A stretch of 64,000 bases of DNA, taken from contig CM056743.1 in the NCBI GenBank assembly GCA_029851415.1, positions 119,318,305 to 119,382,304 on the forward strand, written 5' to 3'. Below, in pieces: positions 52,045-63,645 of this stretch. The stretch comes from Eretmocerus hayati. Its lineage: Eukaryota > Arthropoda > Insecta > Hymenoptera > Aphelinidae. How positions within the stretch are numbered: position 1 is the stretch's first letter; each line of letters starts with the position of its first letter. The position numbers and the translations under genes are program-made. The notes under the pieces were generated by a model. That model was not told the origin of the DNA, made no database searches, and was given only the letters and a program-made list of their open reading frames with translations.

Positions 52045-53110
52045 TACAGTTCCAGCCATCGGTGAGTGTTGATGGGGTCCTGTACCAGTCCTCTCTGAGT
52101 GTCGATCTGGTCCTATACGGGTCCCCAGAGAGTTGCGATCTGGTCCCGTACCCGTCCTCGGCGAGTGTTGGAGTGGTCCTCTACCGGTCCTCGGCGAGTG
52201 TCGATCTGATCCCGTATCGGTCCTTGGCGAGTGTCGATCTGGTCGCGTACCGGTCCTCGGCGAGTGTCGATGGGATCTCATACCAGTCCTCAGCGAGTGT
52301 TGATGTGGTCCTCTACCGGTCCTCGGCGAGTGTCGATCTGGTCTCGTACCGGCCGTCGGCGAGTGTCGATCTGGTCTCGTACGGGTCCCCAGAGAGTGGC
52401 GATCTGGTCCCGTACCCGTCCTCTGCGAGTGTCGAAGTGGTCCTCTAACGGTCCTCGGTGAGTGTCGATCTGGTCCCGTACCGGTCCTTGGCGAGTGTCG
52501 ATCTGGTCGCGTACCGGTCCTCGGCGAGTGTCGATCTGGTCTCGTACCGGCCCTCGGCGAGTGTCGATCTGGTTTCGTACGGGTCCCCAGAGAGTGGCGA
52601 TCTGGTCCCGTACCCGTTCTCCGCGAGTGTCGAAGTGGTCCTCTACCTGTCCTCGGCGAGTGTCGATCTGGTCCCGTACCGGTCCTTGGCGAGTGTCGAT
52701 CTGGTCTTCTATCGATCCTCAGCGAGTGACGATCTGGTCTCGTACCGGTCCTTGGCGAGTGTCGATGGGGTCCCATACCGGTCCTCGGCGAGTGTCGATG
52801 TGGTCCTCTACCGGTCCTCAGCGAGTGTCGATGTGGTCCCGTACCGGTTCTCGACGAGTGTCGGTACGGAATCAGAGTCACACTGTCCAAGGGCCGGTAC
52901 AGGACGAGATCGATACTCGCCGATGACCAGCATAGGACCCCGTCGACACTCGCCGAGGACCGGTATGGAATCCCATCGACACTCGTCGAGGACCAGTACG
53001 GGATCAGATCGACACTTCACGAGGACCGGTATGGAACTAGATCGACATTCTCCAAGGACCCGAAATGGGACCATATCGATACTCGCCGAGGACCGTTGGA
53101 GGACCACATC
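52045..53110. repeat. 33-bp GC-rich minisatellite, reversing near 52,880
   Basis: The unit contains GGCGAGTGTCGATCTGGTCC and is 33 bp long, so it stays open in several frames (for example the 11-residue repeat SSASVDLVPYR on plus and HSPRTGTGPDR on minus). About 25 units run one way to roughly 52,870; about six run the other way from about 52,905. A higher-order period is visible, for example the variant GGGTCCCCAGAGAGTGGCGA recurring about 190 bp apart. The 240- and 286-codon ORFs are products of the period, not proteins. Confidence 0.9.
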
Positions 53111-53609
53111 GACTTTCAGCAAGGCATCCGTAAGGCAGATGGTTCTTGTGTCAAGGTTCATGTCAGTTGACGAGGAATAAGAATCTATCGTAATCATGCG
53201 CCCAAATGACCGAGCATCTGGAATGGTGTCGATACGATCCCGAGCGGGTGCTCAATTCGTGTCTAACGAGTTCTACACAGATACTGCGTTGGGATTTGAG
53301 TGGATCAGCCCATTTACCAAATGAGACTGAATGCGGGATCTGGTATAGGGCCGGCATCCGTACCAGAAGGTCGCTATTGTGTCGAGAATTATGTTAATTC
53401 ACAAGGAATTTGTTCTCTGGTGGATCTGCGCCCAACCGACCGAGCATCTCGATTGTTGTCAATTCTGCCCCCAAAGTTGTAAGTGCGATGCATGGAAACG
53501 TGCAGTTGTATTCCAAGCATGAGCAGCGATTGAGCCGCAACAAGCTGGCGTTTTTACGACTGCGCAAAGAAATCCAAATTTCTGTCAAACTTGCGCAAGC
53601 AGACGGGGT

Positions 53610-54303
53610 TTAGTGAGCTATAAGGCGGTGGTACCACCTCCGCAACCTGGTCACCTGCACGACAGTCCTATAGGCCATATGCTGCATGCCTCGACAGAAA
53701 GTGTCGAAGATTTTATCTTATGAGCCACCCTTACCCAAACATCTCGGTCGTCCTTGAAATCATCCAAAACCCGGGCCAAACACCGTTACATCTCACTCTT
53801 TGAGACGTTTTTCTCCAAAAATGCTGCATGAAAGCGGGTTTGTGGACGACCGAAGTAGTATTCCCAGAATTTCGATTTCTAGTCCAAATTAGACTAAACC
53901 ACAAGATAAACTCAAAAATGTACGATTTTGAAAAGATCTTTTTCCTAATCACGTATTTCAGACTAAGCTTACGACTTAGACTCATTTTCACTTTTATTCC
54001 ACTCTAGAATAAAAAGCTAAGGTTTAGCTACAGACAATTCAAATTCATATTCGTACCAGCAGTGCTTTCCGGTGCAGCAGGCGAGGCGACTTCAGCGCAA
54101 AATTACATGGATCCGGAAAAAGTTTGGCCGGAACGGTAAAGTGAGTCGGCCGGAAGAAAACCGATCAATCAGAGCGAAGCCGTCGCCGGAAAGATGGACG
54201 ATTCCAATTTACATGGACGGAAAAAATACCCATCAGAACGGCCGGTTTCGCCAAATATGCAATGCAAATTACAACATTTTTGAAGCTTCTGACATGGCTT
54301 GAG
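53610..54303. other. FB2 right-arm-specific segment
   Basis: Present only in the right arm, replacing about 50 bp of left-arm sequence. It may be a later insertion or part of the element lost on the left. No domain or terminal repeats were recognised. Confidence 0.4.
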
Positions 54304-55187
54304 ACAGTTAATATCGATTATTGGTCGATTATTAATCGGATTTAATAATCATTACAAGAGATCTTCCCTGCTTTTCCGAATAATGATTATATCCGGACGG
54401 CAAATTTGGACTTTTTTCCGCCCATGTAAATTGTAGAACCCATGTTCGCCGGCGACAAAAGTTCGTTCGAACGTTAACAACAATACCTCATCAAAGTTGA
54501 TGTTTCATATTGATACCTCATATATTATAATGAAGCCATCCCCCGATGTAGATTATGAAGTTTATAGATTTTTGTGATTTGTTAAAACGTAGAACTATGA
54601 ATAGAATTTATCGAAATATCATATGACAGCAGACCTAACCTCCATAAGTAGCAGCATACATTTCGAGGTTTCTTTCTGTTCCGGACATGTTATTTCGCCC
54701 TGATGCACGATGAACGAGAGCGGCAAAATTAAAAATCCACCCCAACGCACTCGGCACTCCTAGAAAATCACTCTCGCGGCTATGCAAGAAACACAAACAG
54801 CACGGGCCCATGCAACCCCGAGGCCCAGGAACATGATAAAGAGCACGGCAGTCGCAAAATTCACCATCTACACCGACACCAAATCCGACAACCGCCTCCT
54901 CGGGCTGCAAATACTGAGACTGACGCACCGACACATAACCTCGAGACCAGACCACGTGTGTGGCAGCAAAACAAACTGATCCCTCTGCTGATCTCATGTG
55001 ATCCTCGCGCGACTGATCCCTCTGATTCCTTTCCTGATCCATCTGATCCCAAAAATCTGATAATTTTCAACATCCACGCAAATTTTCAAATCGACTCGAA
55101 TAACTTTGAAAAAATGTTGCAAAACTCACAACGCGTCGGACTTTTGAAATTTCCCGGCTGGTCGAGTACTTTACAATCATGTTGTAT

Positions 55188-55815
55188 TTCTACGCATTCT
55201 CTGAAAAGTCAACTCATACTCTGATGGGGAATAGTGAAAATAACTGCAAGTTCATTGAAGGAGGCTCGTGCTTTATAGGCATCCGAATTCTTATCGAGTC
55301 ACTTTTTTATTTTCACAATTTATCAAAGCCATACTTTTTGGTCTCGCAAAATTTGAAATTGTTCCTCATAATCGCTTAGCTTGGATAGAGCTTCAATTCG
55401 TGGCGCGATATTCTTACCGGCCTCTGCAGTTCTTCCATTAAATGCCGTTACATTTGATCTCTTACATGTCTAGAGAGTACGCAGGTTGCAAGCCAGACAC
55501 TAAACAGAATGCAATGCACCCTCCTTATATCAAATCACTCAATTTATTCACAAGTCTACAAAATTGACATGGAACTTTTTCGTAAAATTAAAAAAAGACT
55601 AAGATTTAGTTATGATAAAAACTTGCACCTCAAGATTACATATGTCTCAGGGTCGAATACCGATCATTTATGACAATCGAAGGTAGACTGAATCATATAC
55701 GTAAATATAGTATGAACAAAAAATACAAAAGAGATTAAAATTTGACCCTATGGTTTCGTAGAATAACAAAGTCATTACAGATAGATGCATGATTGACTAC
55801 AATTTGCCATCTCGA
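55188..55815. other. Spacer between FB2 and ANK-4
   Basis: AT-rich, no gene recognised. Confidence 0.45.
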
Positions 55816-56025
55816 TCAAACCATGCAAAGATTTCGCAAATCTTTTATCTAGAGCTTTAGCAAAATGTGTCGGGAAATCAGATGGCAATTGCGAAAACGA
55901 CAATCGAGTATTTTGTTCAATCCTATTACAGCTTCATCTATAACAACTTTTTTTACGCAAGCCATCGAGTGGCGAAGACTTAACTGTCTACCATACATTG
56001 GAAAACTTTCAACAACATTCATCGA

Positions 56026-56362
56026 ACATAGTAATTTAGAATTTTGTCGATCTTGAAGGACTTTTGTGGCGAAGAATTGATGGAAAAATTCCTCACTTCG
56101 GCATGACAGAAAGACTTTTATTCTTTCGACGTTTCGTCTACTTGGTTTGTAGACCTCATCAGGACAGTTTAAGTTAAGACATATAAAATACAAATTCGAG
56201 ATCGAACGTACTCATTGTGAGCATCGTCCGTCTCTTGTCAAAACAAATGGTACTGTGAAAGACAACACAACACAAAAGTCCTTCAAGATCGACAAAATTC
56301 TAAATTACTATGTTACAACATTAAGGACGAAGATAATCTATCAAAAAGTTAACATTCATCGA
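56026..56362. mobile_element. 337-bp insertion in ANK-4 with hammerhead-like core
   Basis: Comparison with ANK-2 shows that this DNA was inserted after the FNSMNV codons. AACATTCATCGA is present at both junctions (56,014-56,025 and 56,351-56,362), a 12-bp duplication. Inside are perfect 43-bp inverted repeats (56,026-56,068 and 56,271-56,313) starting ACATAGTAATTTAG. On the minus strand at 56,162-56,127, CTGATGA is followed by a perfect 6-bp stem (GTCTAC/GTAGAC) and GAAACGTCG, the arrangement found in hammerhead ribozymes of Penelope-like elements. Cleavage activity and the full fold are untested. Confidence 0.65.
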
Positions 56363-57264
56363 GTTGAACTTATCAATCACGTCGTTGTTGCAGATAAATT
56401 CAGTGACATCGTCCCCTTTGAGAAAATCATACAATGTTTTGGACCCGTACAGTACGTGAGTTTTCAAGACTTCGAGCTCAGCCAAACATTTGTCAGTGGC
56501 TTCTGAACCGTATGATTCACGAAACCACGTATATTCCGGATCTGTTTTGGCCCATCCTGAGTAATTTGCGAGAAGAATTGATCGCGCGTGCAAACAACTA
56601 TTGATGCGGTTTTTATTTCTTGTATTCACAAAAAATTCACAATGATCGTCATTTCCAGCATTTGGATTCGGGGTGGCACCTGCAGAGAGAAGCAGATTCA
56701 AAATTGTACGCTCTCTCTTGCGCACTGCATAACATAGCGATGTCATAACATAATTTGACTCGGGCACGGTCTTCGATAATTCAAAATCTGCGCCCCACTC
56801 AATGAGTAATTTTACTGCAGCTGAATTTTTATTCGCGATCGCAATTATCAAGGGCGTGTTTCCGCAATTATCAATTTCATCAACATCGAAAAAATGAGTT
56901 CTCAACAAATATTCCAGTATGCCTGTCTGGCTATTGATACATGCGTCGTGAAGCGTGAAGGGAATTCCGCACTTTTTCAAATTGACACCTTTTTTAATAA
57001 ATACACACAACGGCTTTACCGAGCCACGCGTAGGAATATAACGTAGTACTACACCTTTTTCATCCTCGCTGCGATTTTTGTACGCTTTTTGATTGAGGAG
57101 TATTTCAAGGATCTCGGCGTGTACACTAATTTTGATGCTCTGGTTATACAAAAGGGCTGCGTAGGTCAGCAAATCCATCTCATCGTCGTCACCTTTCATG
57201 TTGAAATCTGTTCTCTCTTCAGCAGAAGCTCCACAGCTTTTTTATCATTACTCATAACGGCGAT

Positions 57265-58481
57265 CTGTGAAGAATTGAGCCGGTTTTAATCTTAAGGTAG
57301 TTGTACACCAACTACGTGAGTCAGAGAGACTTAACCTCACTTTTTTGCCCACTTTAAAATAGTCGAAATTATTATTTTTGTTAATAACTGCACTCTTTCC
57401 ACCAAACAACAAACAAAAACGGTCATCTAAGACTTCCTGAACCGAATCAGGCATGGTTTCCAAAGTTATCTAGCCTAAAATCAAAATCATGTGTCGCATT
57501 TTTTGCATTCTACGCTTTGTATGAACAATTACTAAAACGACGTGGTCCAACATCTCCAGACTTGGCCATATGATTCATTGATACATAAACTCGGATCTCT
57601 CGCAGTCCTAACATTTTCTGTTGATCAGGTTTTGCGCTAGACCCATTTTTGTGCTGTTTTTAGGGCCCGCTCCCATAAGCGCAATGTTAAAAATGTGCAA
57701 AACTGGTCAAATTGCGACGATCAATATTAGAAATATCTCTCTGCAGAATCTCGAGAAATTCTGTTGATGAATAATTTTGGTGTACAACTACCTTATAAAA
57801 GATTGAAAACAAACGATGATTGCTATTACAATAACTTTGGGTGTTTATAAGGTAGATACATTTGTATCAAAATATACCTTATACAAAATGATCTGATGAG
57901 ATACACCATTCTAGCTCTTTTATACAGATTATCATAAGAAAATTCGTAATGCAGAAATCAAAGCACTCATTTAGGTCATAATATTTAAGATGCTTTTCTG
58001 AGATTCACTCAAGCCCTCATTGGGATATAAAAGACTTTTACAAGTATTCGAACAGAGCATTTTGAGAGGTACAACACCAACAGCCCTAGTTTCTTTCTTT
58101 GTTTATCCGCGGGATGACAAAGATACCACATTTTCGAACTTGCTTTTGATTTAAACTCAAAATCTTCGTTAATGCGAGAATTAATGCGTTCGATTATGTC
58201 GGAAGAACATTTTTTCATAAAGAGTAGCGAAAGAGCTTATTAAAATAGAAGTACTTGATATAGGTACAGGGTATAATAAATATCTCATATGCGTATTTGT
58301 GTTCAGCATTCACACATCGTATCTCATTAACGGTGACTTCGTATTAATTGATCTTTTCATTTACTCTACAGTTGCATCCAATTCGATAATTTAAGCTGAT
58401 GTGTATATCAGATTTACGTTGAAAAAGTTAACGATATCAAAGTAAATTGAAACCCGCTGAACGGAAGAATGAGAACTCACC
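57265..58481 (-). other. ANK-4 intron
   Basis: Located where the other ANK genes have their intron (after the LM codons). AT-rich. ORFs at 57,248-57,463 and 58,009-58,218 on the minus strand have no domain. Confidence 0.6.
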
Positions 58482-59444
58482 ATTAGGGGAAAATTATGCA
58501 TACCCTTGGCCACATTTGGGTCAGCTCCACCGTCGATCATCAGCTGCATCAAATTTCTATTCTTGGATGCGGCAGCGAAAGCTAATGGAGTCATACCACC
58601 ATTGGAAACACAATTGATCTCAGCGCCAGCTTTGAAGAACGCATTTGCCAATTCTCAAGTGTCACATTTTAGTTGTGCGACCAGATGGAGGCAAGTGAGC
58701 CTATCCTTATCCTTGACATTCACGTCGGCGCCAATCTCGATCAGCTTTTTCACCATTTTCAGCCGCATGGTGCTCTGAAGCTTGATGAGGGCAAAATGAA
58801 TTGGTGCTTCACCGTCAAAATTAATTCGGTTCACTGCAGCAACGGCATCAAATAAAAATTTGACCAGCTCGATATCTCCACGACGGACAGCATCGTGCAT
58901 GTAAGAATTTCTAAGATGAGCATCATTTTTTACATCCACTCCCGAATTTATCAACAATCGAACCATCGTCCACCGTTTTGAAGAGTCTGGAATCTGTATA
59001 GCCCAATTTAAAAGGCCCAACTTGAATGAGTTGATGCAATCTAATTTGGCTCCCGCGTCAATCAAAATATTTGCTATGTCTGAATTGCCCTCAAAGGTAG
59101 CAACAAAAAGATACATAGTGTTATTTTTGTTAACATCCAAGCCCTTTTTGATCACACCCTTGACAGATTGAGCGTCATTCGACTTGATCATTCCTAATAC
59201 GTCTGGATCGTTTTCTGAACTGTCGGTTTCGACAACATCGCAGAAGAAATAACCCGCTATAGCATCTTCTTCCGCTTCTTCTTCGGAGCGAACACCGTGG
59301 TCACTATGAGAATCGTCATCAGATTCATCACTGTTGGTGGAATCCGATCCCGAATCAACCTCAGAAGAATAAGTCTTCACCAGAATCGTCCGAGATGGAC
59401 TCCCGAGACGAGGACGAATTGTCTAATTCATCATTTGATGACAT

Positions 59445-60270
59445 GATGATCGATGATACACTTGGTGACAACTTCTCGCAGGAAGCAAACAACTAAAGCT
59501 GAGCGCTCGTAAAACTCCTCTTCAATTACCAAATCAGTCACACAGTTTCGAGCACCAGTTTGAATCCGACTGCTGGAAACGACCCATCCCCTTCGTTGTA
59601 CAATTCGATCACCAATATTCACACTTTTGTATTGATGGCGTTTTGAACTGGACAATTTCTGACAGGCTATGGCTGTGAACAAAAGGAAGGGTTTATGTCT
59701 GTAGTAAAATTATCTAAATTAGATTTTATGCATTGACGACATGACATTTAAAACATCTACACCTTTGATTGAAATCCAAATGAGTGAATTTAGATTTTTA
59801 TGTCATCTCCGCTGTACACACAGCAAAATTTTAGGGTATCGATTTAGCTGGAAGAGCTACTCTCATTGATGAAGATATTGACAGTAACTACTATTGACAC
59901 TGACTGTTTTTGACTGTCTACTTTTTTCGATCGCCTGACACCAGGTATGTTGATCAAACAGTTTTTCTGCATCAGACACATTTGCAAGTCTAAAACTTAT
60001 GGATAAACTCAAATGATGGAGATTATCACCAAGCAATATGTATAGTATTCCTTACTTCTCAGTTTTCTTAGAATGTAGCTTGCTAAACTCATAATAAATG
60101 AATATTGTCATTGAAGCAATAATCTGAGGATAAATTTATTTCGTATTCAATAGTTAAATTGATAACTAGAGAGAAATTATCAAATCGACAGCTAAAAATG
60201 GTTTTGCAAGGCCATATGCTTGGTGAGTATCTACTAATTTGTTTATCTAAATACTAATTTGTTTATCCAC
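59445..60270. other. ANK-4 upstream region
   Basis: 5' flank of ANK-4 and spacer. A second exon for ANK-5 was expected between here and 63,645 and was not found. No other gene recognised. Confidence 0.4.
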
Positions 60271-60943
60271 TAACAAGGAGAGGTCATGGTCTGTGGATCA
60301 TGAGGTTTATTCGATTTTGCGGGTCGGAGCGCTCGGAGCGCTCCGACCGCTCGGATCGGTCCGGTCTCGTCCATCACCGAACGCGCGTTCGGACAAAAGT
60401 TCGCTCGGAGCGCTCCGAACGCTCCGTCCAAGATTCTCAGCCGAGGAGAGGGGAGGAATCGTCCACAGCATTAGAAACAGGCTGTCTCCCCTCTCCCCGG
60501 CTAGGAATCTTAGATGGAGCGTTCGGAGCGCTCCGAGCGAACTTTGTCCGAACGCGCGTTCGGTGATGGACGAGACCGGACCGATCCGAGCGGTCGGAGC
60601 GCTCCGAGCGCTCCGACCCGCATAATCGAATAAACCTATTGATTCGGTTGAAACTCTGGGAATCGTCTCATTTTGGCACCAAAAGATGATATCCGAAACC
60701 GCTTACTTGAATGCTGAAACGTTTTGGAGCTACAGCCTATGACATTAGCGTTGCCCATATAGGCCCATGTTGAAATTTCATATATATAGGTATACTAACA
60801 ATGCTAATGTGATTGACCATAGCTCTGAAACGTTTTAGCATTCTAGTTAGCGGTTTTGGATATCATCTTTTGGTGCCAAAAGGAGACGATTCCCAGAGTT
60901 TCAGCCGAATTCACGACCCACAGACCATGACCTCTCCTTGTAA
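60271..60943. repeat. Palindromic MITE-like element, copy D, split by a GC-rich hairpin
   Basis: Its ends read ACAAGGAGAGGTCATGG and CCATGACCTCTCCTTGT. The arms around GGCACCAAAAGATGATATCC match each other, and the core GCCCATATAGGCCCATGTT is shared with copies A-C. The left arm is interrupted at 60,305-60,636. Without the insert its length would be about 340 bp, as for the other copies. Confidence 0.75.
60305..60636. mobile_element. 332-bp near-perfect GC-rich hairpin (nested in copy D)
   Basis: Starts GGTTTATTCGATT and ends AATCGAATAAACC. Each arm is about 150 bp with few mismatches; the loop is about 30 bases around GTCCACAGCATTAGAAACAG. The arms contain repeated self-complementary blocks (CGGAGCGCTCCG and CGAACGCGCGTTCG). 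No coding content. GC content contrasts sharply with the flanks. Confidence 0.85.
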
Positions 60944-61470
60944 GTTAATTCTTCATTCCTCAAATACTGATTATTGAAACTATTTCATCAGTATCCAATA
61001 TGTCAGTGCATTTAAAGTATCAAATAATTTGAAAGCAATGGCCTAATCGTTATTGAGACCGTATACTGTGCATGAAGAGGACATAAATATCTTCACTGAG
61101 CATCACAATTTCAAGCTCACCAGTAGAATTTTTTTAATTATTCAGGAAGTTATTGAATTCCTGGATGTTTTCAGAAATGTGAGTTCAGAAGATTCTTGTG
61201 AAAAGTCGAACGAATGAACAGTGACGAAGTTACAGTTACAAGCATCAAAATGCTGGATATCAATTCCGATCTCGTTATAGTAAACTTAAAACTCATCTAA
61301 GTACTCGATTCCTGTGATATGAAAAAATAAACGTATCGGACCGATCCTAAATGACCCGCGCGTTTCTTGGAACGAAAAAAGTGATTTTCGTCGGTTCTTT
61401 CGACTCCTTTTTGATGAGTCACCACATGTTGCACGAAAAAAAAATTGGCGAAACCAATCTCAACGTACCT
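60944..61470. other. Spacer, nothing recognised
   Basis: AT-rich sequence between two repeat elements, without a recognised gene. Confidence 0.45.
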
Positions 61471-62656
61471 TCTCTGTAAAAGTCATCCAGTGAAATTTCA
61501 CTGGAAACCAGTAACTTTTTACTGGTTCATCCAGTCCAGATCCGTTCACTGGCAATCCAGTGAAATTTCACTGGTTCAAACCAGCGTTTACTACTGGTCA
61601 CTGGTTCCCCAGTGAGTAGCGTACTGGTTCCCCAGTGACCAGTGCACTGGAAAACCAGTGAATCTTGGCGACGGTGGGAGGGCGGTCGAGGCTTGATATA
61701 CATATAATAGCCAATATAGCCAAATGAAATTTTAAAATCCCATAGATTAGATCATTTATTCAATCATTAGGTAATATGTTACAGATGATCTCGTAATAGT
61801 GGAGTACCTGTTATTAGTCTAAGTCACAAATATTTCAACCGGAGCTCGGATGCTCAGTGTTCACTAATACGGGATACCACAAACACATGCACATATTCCA
61901 CCAGGGCTCAGATACTCGGGTTCCACAAGGTCACGAACCATGAGCCTAGAATAACAACGAACAGATGATGCACATGCTCCACCAGGAGTCAACTACTCAG
62001 CTTCCACCGGAACGGGGACCACGAACACACGCACATACTTCACCAAGAATCAGATACTCAGCTTTGACAAAGTCACGAACCATGAGCCTAGAATAACCAC
62101 GAACAGATGATGCACATGCTCCGCGAGGAGTCAATTACTCAGCTTCCACTACTACGAGAACTTCCAACACATGCACATATTCCACGAGAGCTCAGCACAC
62201 GGGGAGCTAACTACTCAGCCTTCGCGAGCAAGGGGCAATCGCGAACAAATACAAATGTTTTTATAGCCACCGCGGCTATAAAAACACGTATGCACTTCGT
62301 TGCGTAATCGCGACTTTCCATCACTCGGGCTGAAAACTGCGTTTTCAGCCCTCGTCATGGAAATCCCGCGATTACGCAACTCAAGTGCATAATCTACTAT
62401 TTCAACAGGGCTCAAGCGATACTCAGCTTCTGCGAGACCACGAGCCGACGCCCAGGTCAGTAAGAGCGGGAGAACCACGAACAGATGCTCGACTCAGTGC
62501 AGGCTAGGCTAGGCTAGGCCGCTACAGCGCAGCGCGAGAGCTACCTATCCTGTGGGTCATGCGCAATTGACTCAATCCACTGCATTTCACTGGAAACCAG
62601 TGACGGGGGGTCTTACTGGTTGATCCAGTGAGGCGTTTCACTGGATGACTTTTACA
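61471..62656. mobile_element. CCAGTG-palindrome element, 1.2 kb
   Basis: Terminal inverted repeats start CTCTGTAAAAGTCATCCAGT. The subterminal zones on both sides are dense in CACTGG/CCAGTG palindromes such as CACTGGTTCCCCAGTGA. The interior repeats a block of about 139 bp (TCACGAACCATGAGCCTAGA at roughly 61,930 and 62,070) with TACTCAGCTTCCAC motifs, and has two nested hairpins (about 62,253-62,286 and 62,288-62,392). No transposase ORF. Class II non-autonomous element; superfamily not assigned. Confidence 0.65.
62288..62395. repeat. Hairpin within the CCAGTG element
   Basis: GTTGCGTAATCGCGACTTTC on the left pairs with GATTACGCAAC on the right; the stem continues through GGGCTGAAAAC/GTTTTCAGCCC to a tiny loop. 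The adjacent smaller palindrome TTTTTATAGCCACC/GCGGCTATAAAAA precedes it. Confidence 0.7.
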
Positions 62657-63573
62657 GAGTTAGCTCATTTTCTTTGATTTTGTCTCAACTTCAAAATCTC
62701 TTCTGTAGAATCGCAAAATTCAACTTTTAACCAATACTATCCGCAAATTACTAAAATAAGTGCACTGTTTCTAATTTGCTTCCATAGTCTTTTTTAAACT
62801 CGTCTTTCACTCCATCAAATCTATGAATTCAACTCAAAAAGTTTCAGAGAGGGTGAAAAAAGCTACAAAATGAACTAAAGTACGTCTTATTTTTGGAGTC
62901 CTGGGAGCCGAAATATCCCGATTTTTTCCAAAACCCGTATAATTTCATGGAAATAGGCCTCTTTTCCACGTGGGGGCAAATCAGGAACACACTGTCAAAA
63001 ACTCGCAAAAAAATTTTTCTCGGAAAAATCAAGATAGTTCGGCTCCAATTCGTCAAAATCAAACGCACTTTAGTTCATTTTAAAAGTCTTGAAACAATCT
63101 TTAAAATGAGTTCAGGTACGTTGAAAAATATTGAGATGACTTAGAACGGCGAGCGAAACAAGTAGTGGAAGCAAGTTAGGCACACTTATCTTACTTTACA
63201 AATATCATAACTTCACGATCAGCAAAATTAATTTTAAGAGGATGACAATAAATCGAGTAGGTAGAACACCAATGTTTGATTTGCTGTCATATTATTGAAC
63301 GTATAGCATACATCTATCGCAGGAATGTTTCTAAAAATGTGGTAAGTCATTTCACAGTTTATCACTATAACGTCAATGATTTTGGGTGCAAAGTTCCAAA
63401 TGATCCCCAAAAGTTTTGGGTGTTTGAAGCACATTAACTTCGTGCAAATGGCGCACCCGTATGAATGTTATTAATCAGTTCATTCAGATGACTAATGATT
63501 TTTTTGACATGGAAATTTGAAAAATCGAGGCCTCATATTTGTGAATACGTGGGTATATAAATCTACACTGATC
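62657..63573. other. Spacer between the CCAGTG element and ANK-5
   Basis: AT-rich. At about 62,860-63,140, CTACAAAATGAACTAAAGTACG and related blocks resemble the interior of the nested hAT-like element at 33,701-34,473. The second exon of ANK-5 was not found here. Confidence 0.45.
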
Positions 63574-63645
63574 TCAACATTCAGAAAACGGATGCCGAAA
63601 AAACCTCATTCTTGATTGGATGCATGATAATGTAAGGAAACCCAC

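Larger units (their letters stand above)
50822..55187. mobile_element. Foldback element FB2: 4.4-kb inverted repeat with minisatellite centre
   Basis: The left end ATACAACATGATTGTAAAGT is repeated inverted at the right end. The arms agree for about 2 kb, including the GATCAG-rich block near 50,960-51,030 (mirrored near 54,960-55,050) and ACGCCAGCTTG at 51,608 mirrored at 53,540. At the centre is a 33-bp minisatellite that itself reverses orientation near 52,880. The right arm has an extra segment of roughly 0.7 kb (about 53,610-54,300). The 135-137-codon ORFs in both arms encode the same unrecognised sequence because the arms are copies. No clear target duplication was found. Confidence 0.8.
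55816..59444 (-). pseudogene. ANK-4: ankyrin-repeat gene interrupted by an insertion
   Basis: Two exons, 59,444-58,482 and 57,264-55,816, in the ANK-2 layout. It begins MSSNDELDNSSSSRESISDD, with a frame break near 59,385, then a 241-codon acidic and ankyrin stretch (DIANILIDAGAKLDCINSFK, IELVKFLFDAVAAVNRINFD). A TGA at 58,655-58,657 is read in the correct frame on both sides, and LANAFFKAGAEINCVSNGG follows. Exon 2 breaks near 57,203, then 292 codons stay open. At 56,026-56,362 an insertion follows FNSMNV; the frame resumes VESFPMYGRQL, and a TAG truncates the final KDLRNLC. One frame break in each exon, two stops and an insertion make it a pseudogene. Confidence 0.88.

Noticed and set aside
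52030..52890. 286-codon minus-strand and 240-codon plus-strand ORFs
   Set aside because: They are periodic translations of the 33-bp minisatellite; no non-repetitive domain, and both strands are open at once.
60293..60625. 110-codon Arg/Ser/Leu-rich ORF
   Set aside because: Lies wholly inside the GC-rich hairpin, where lack of stop codons follows from composition.
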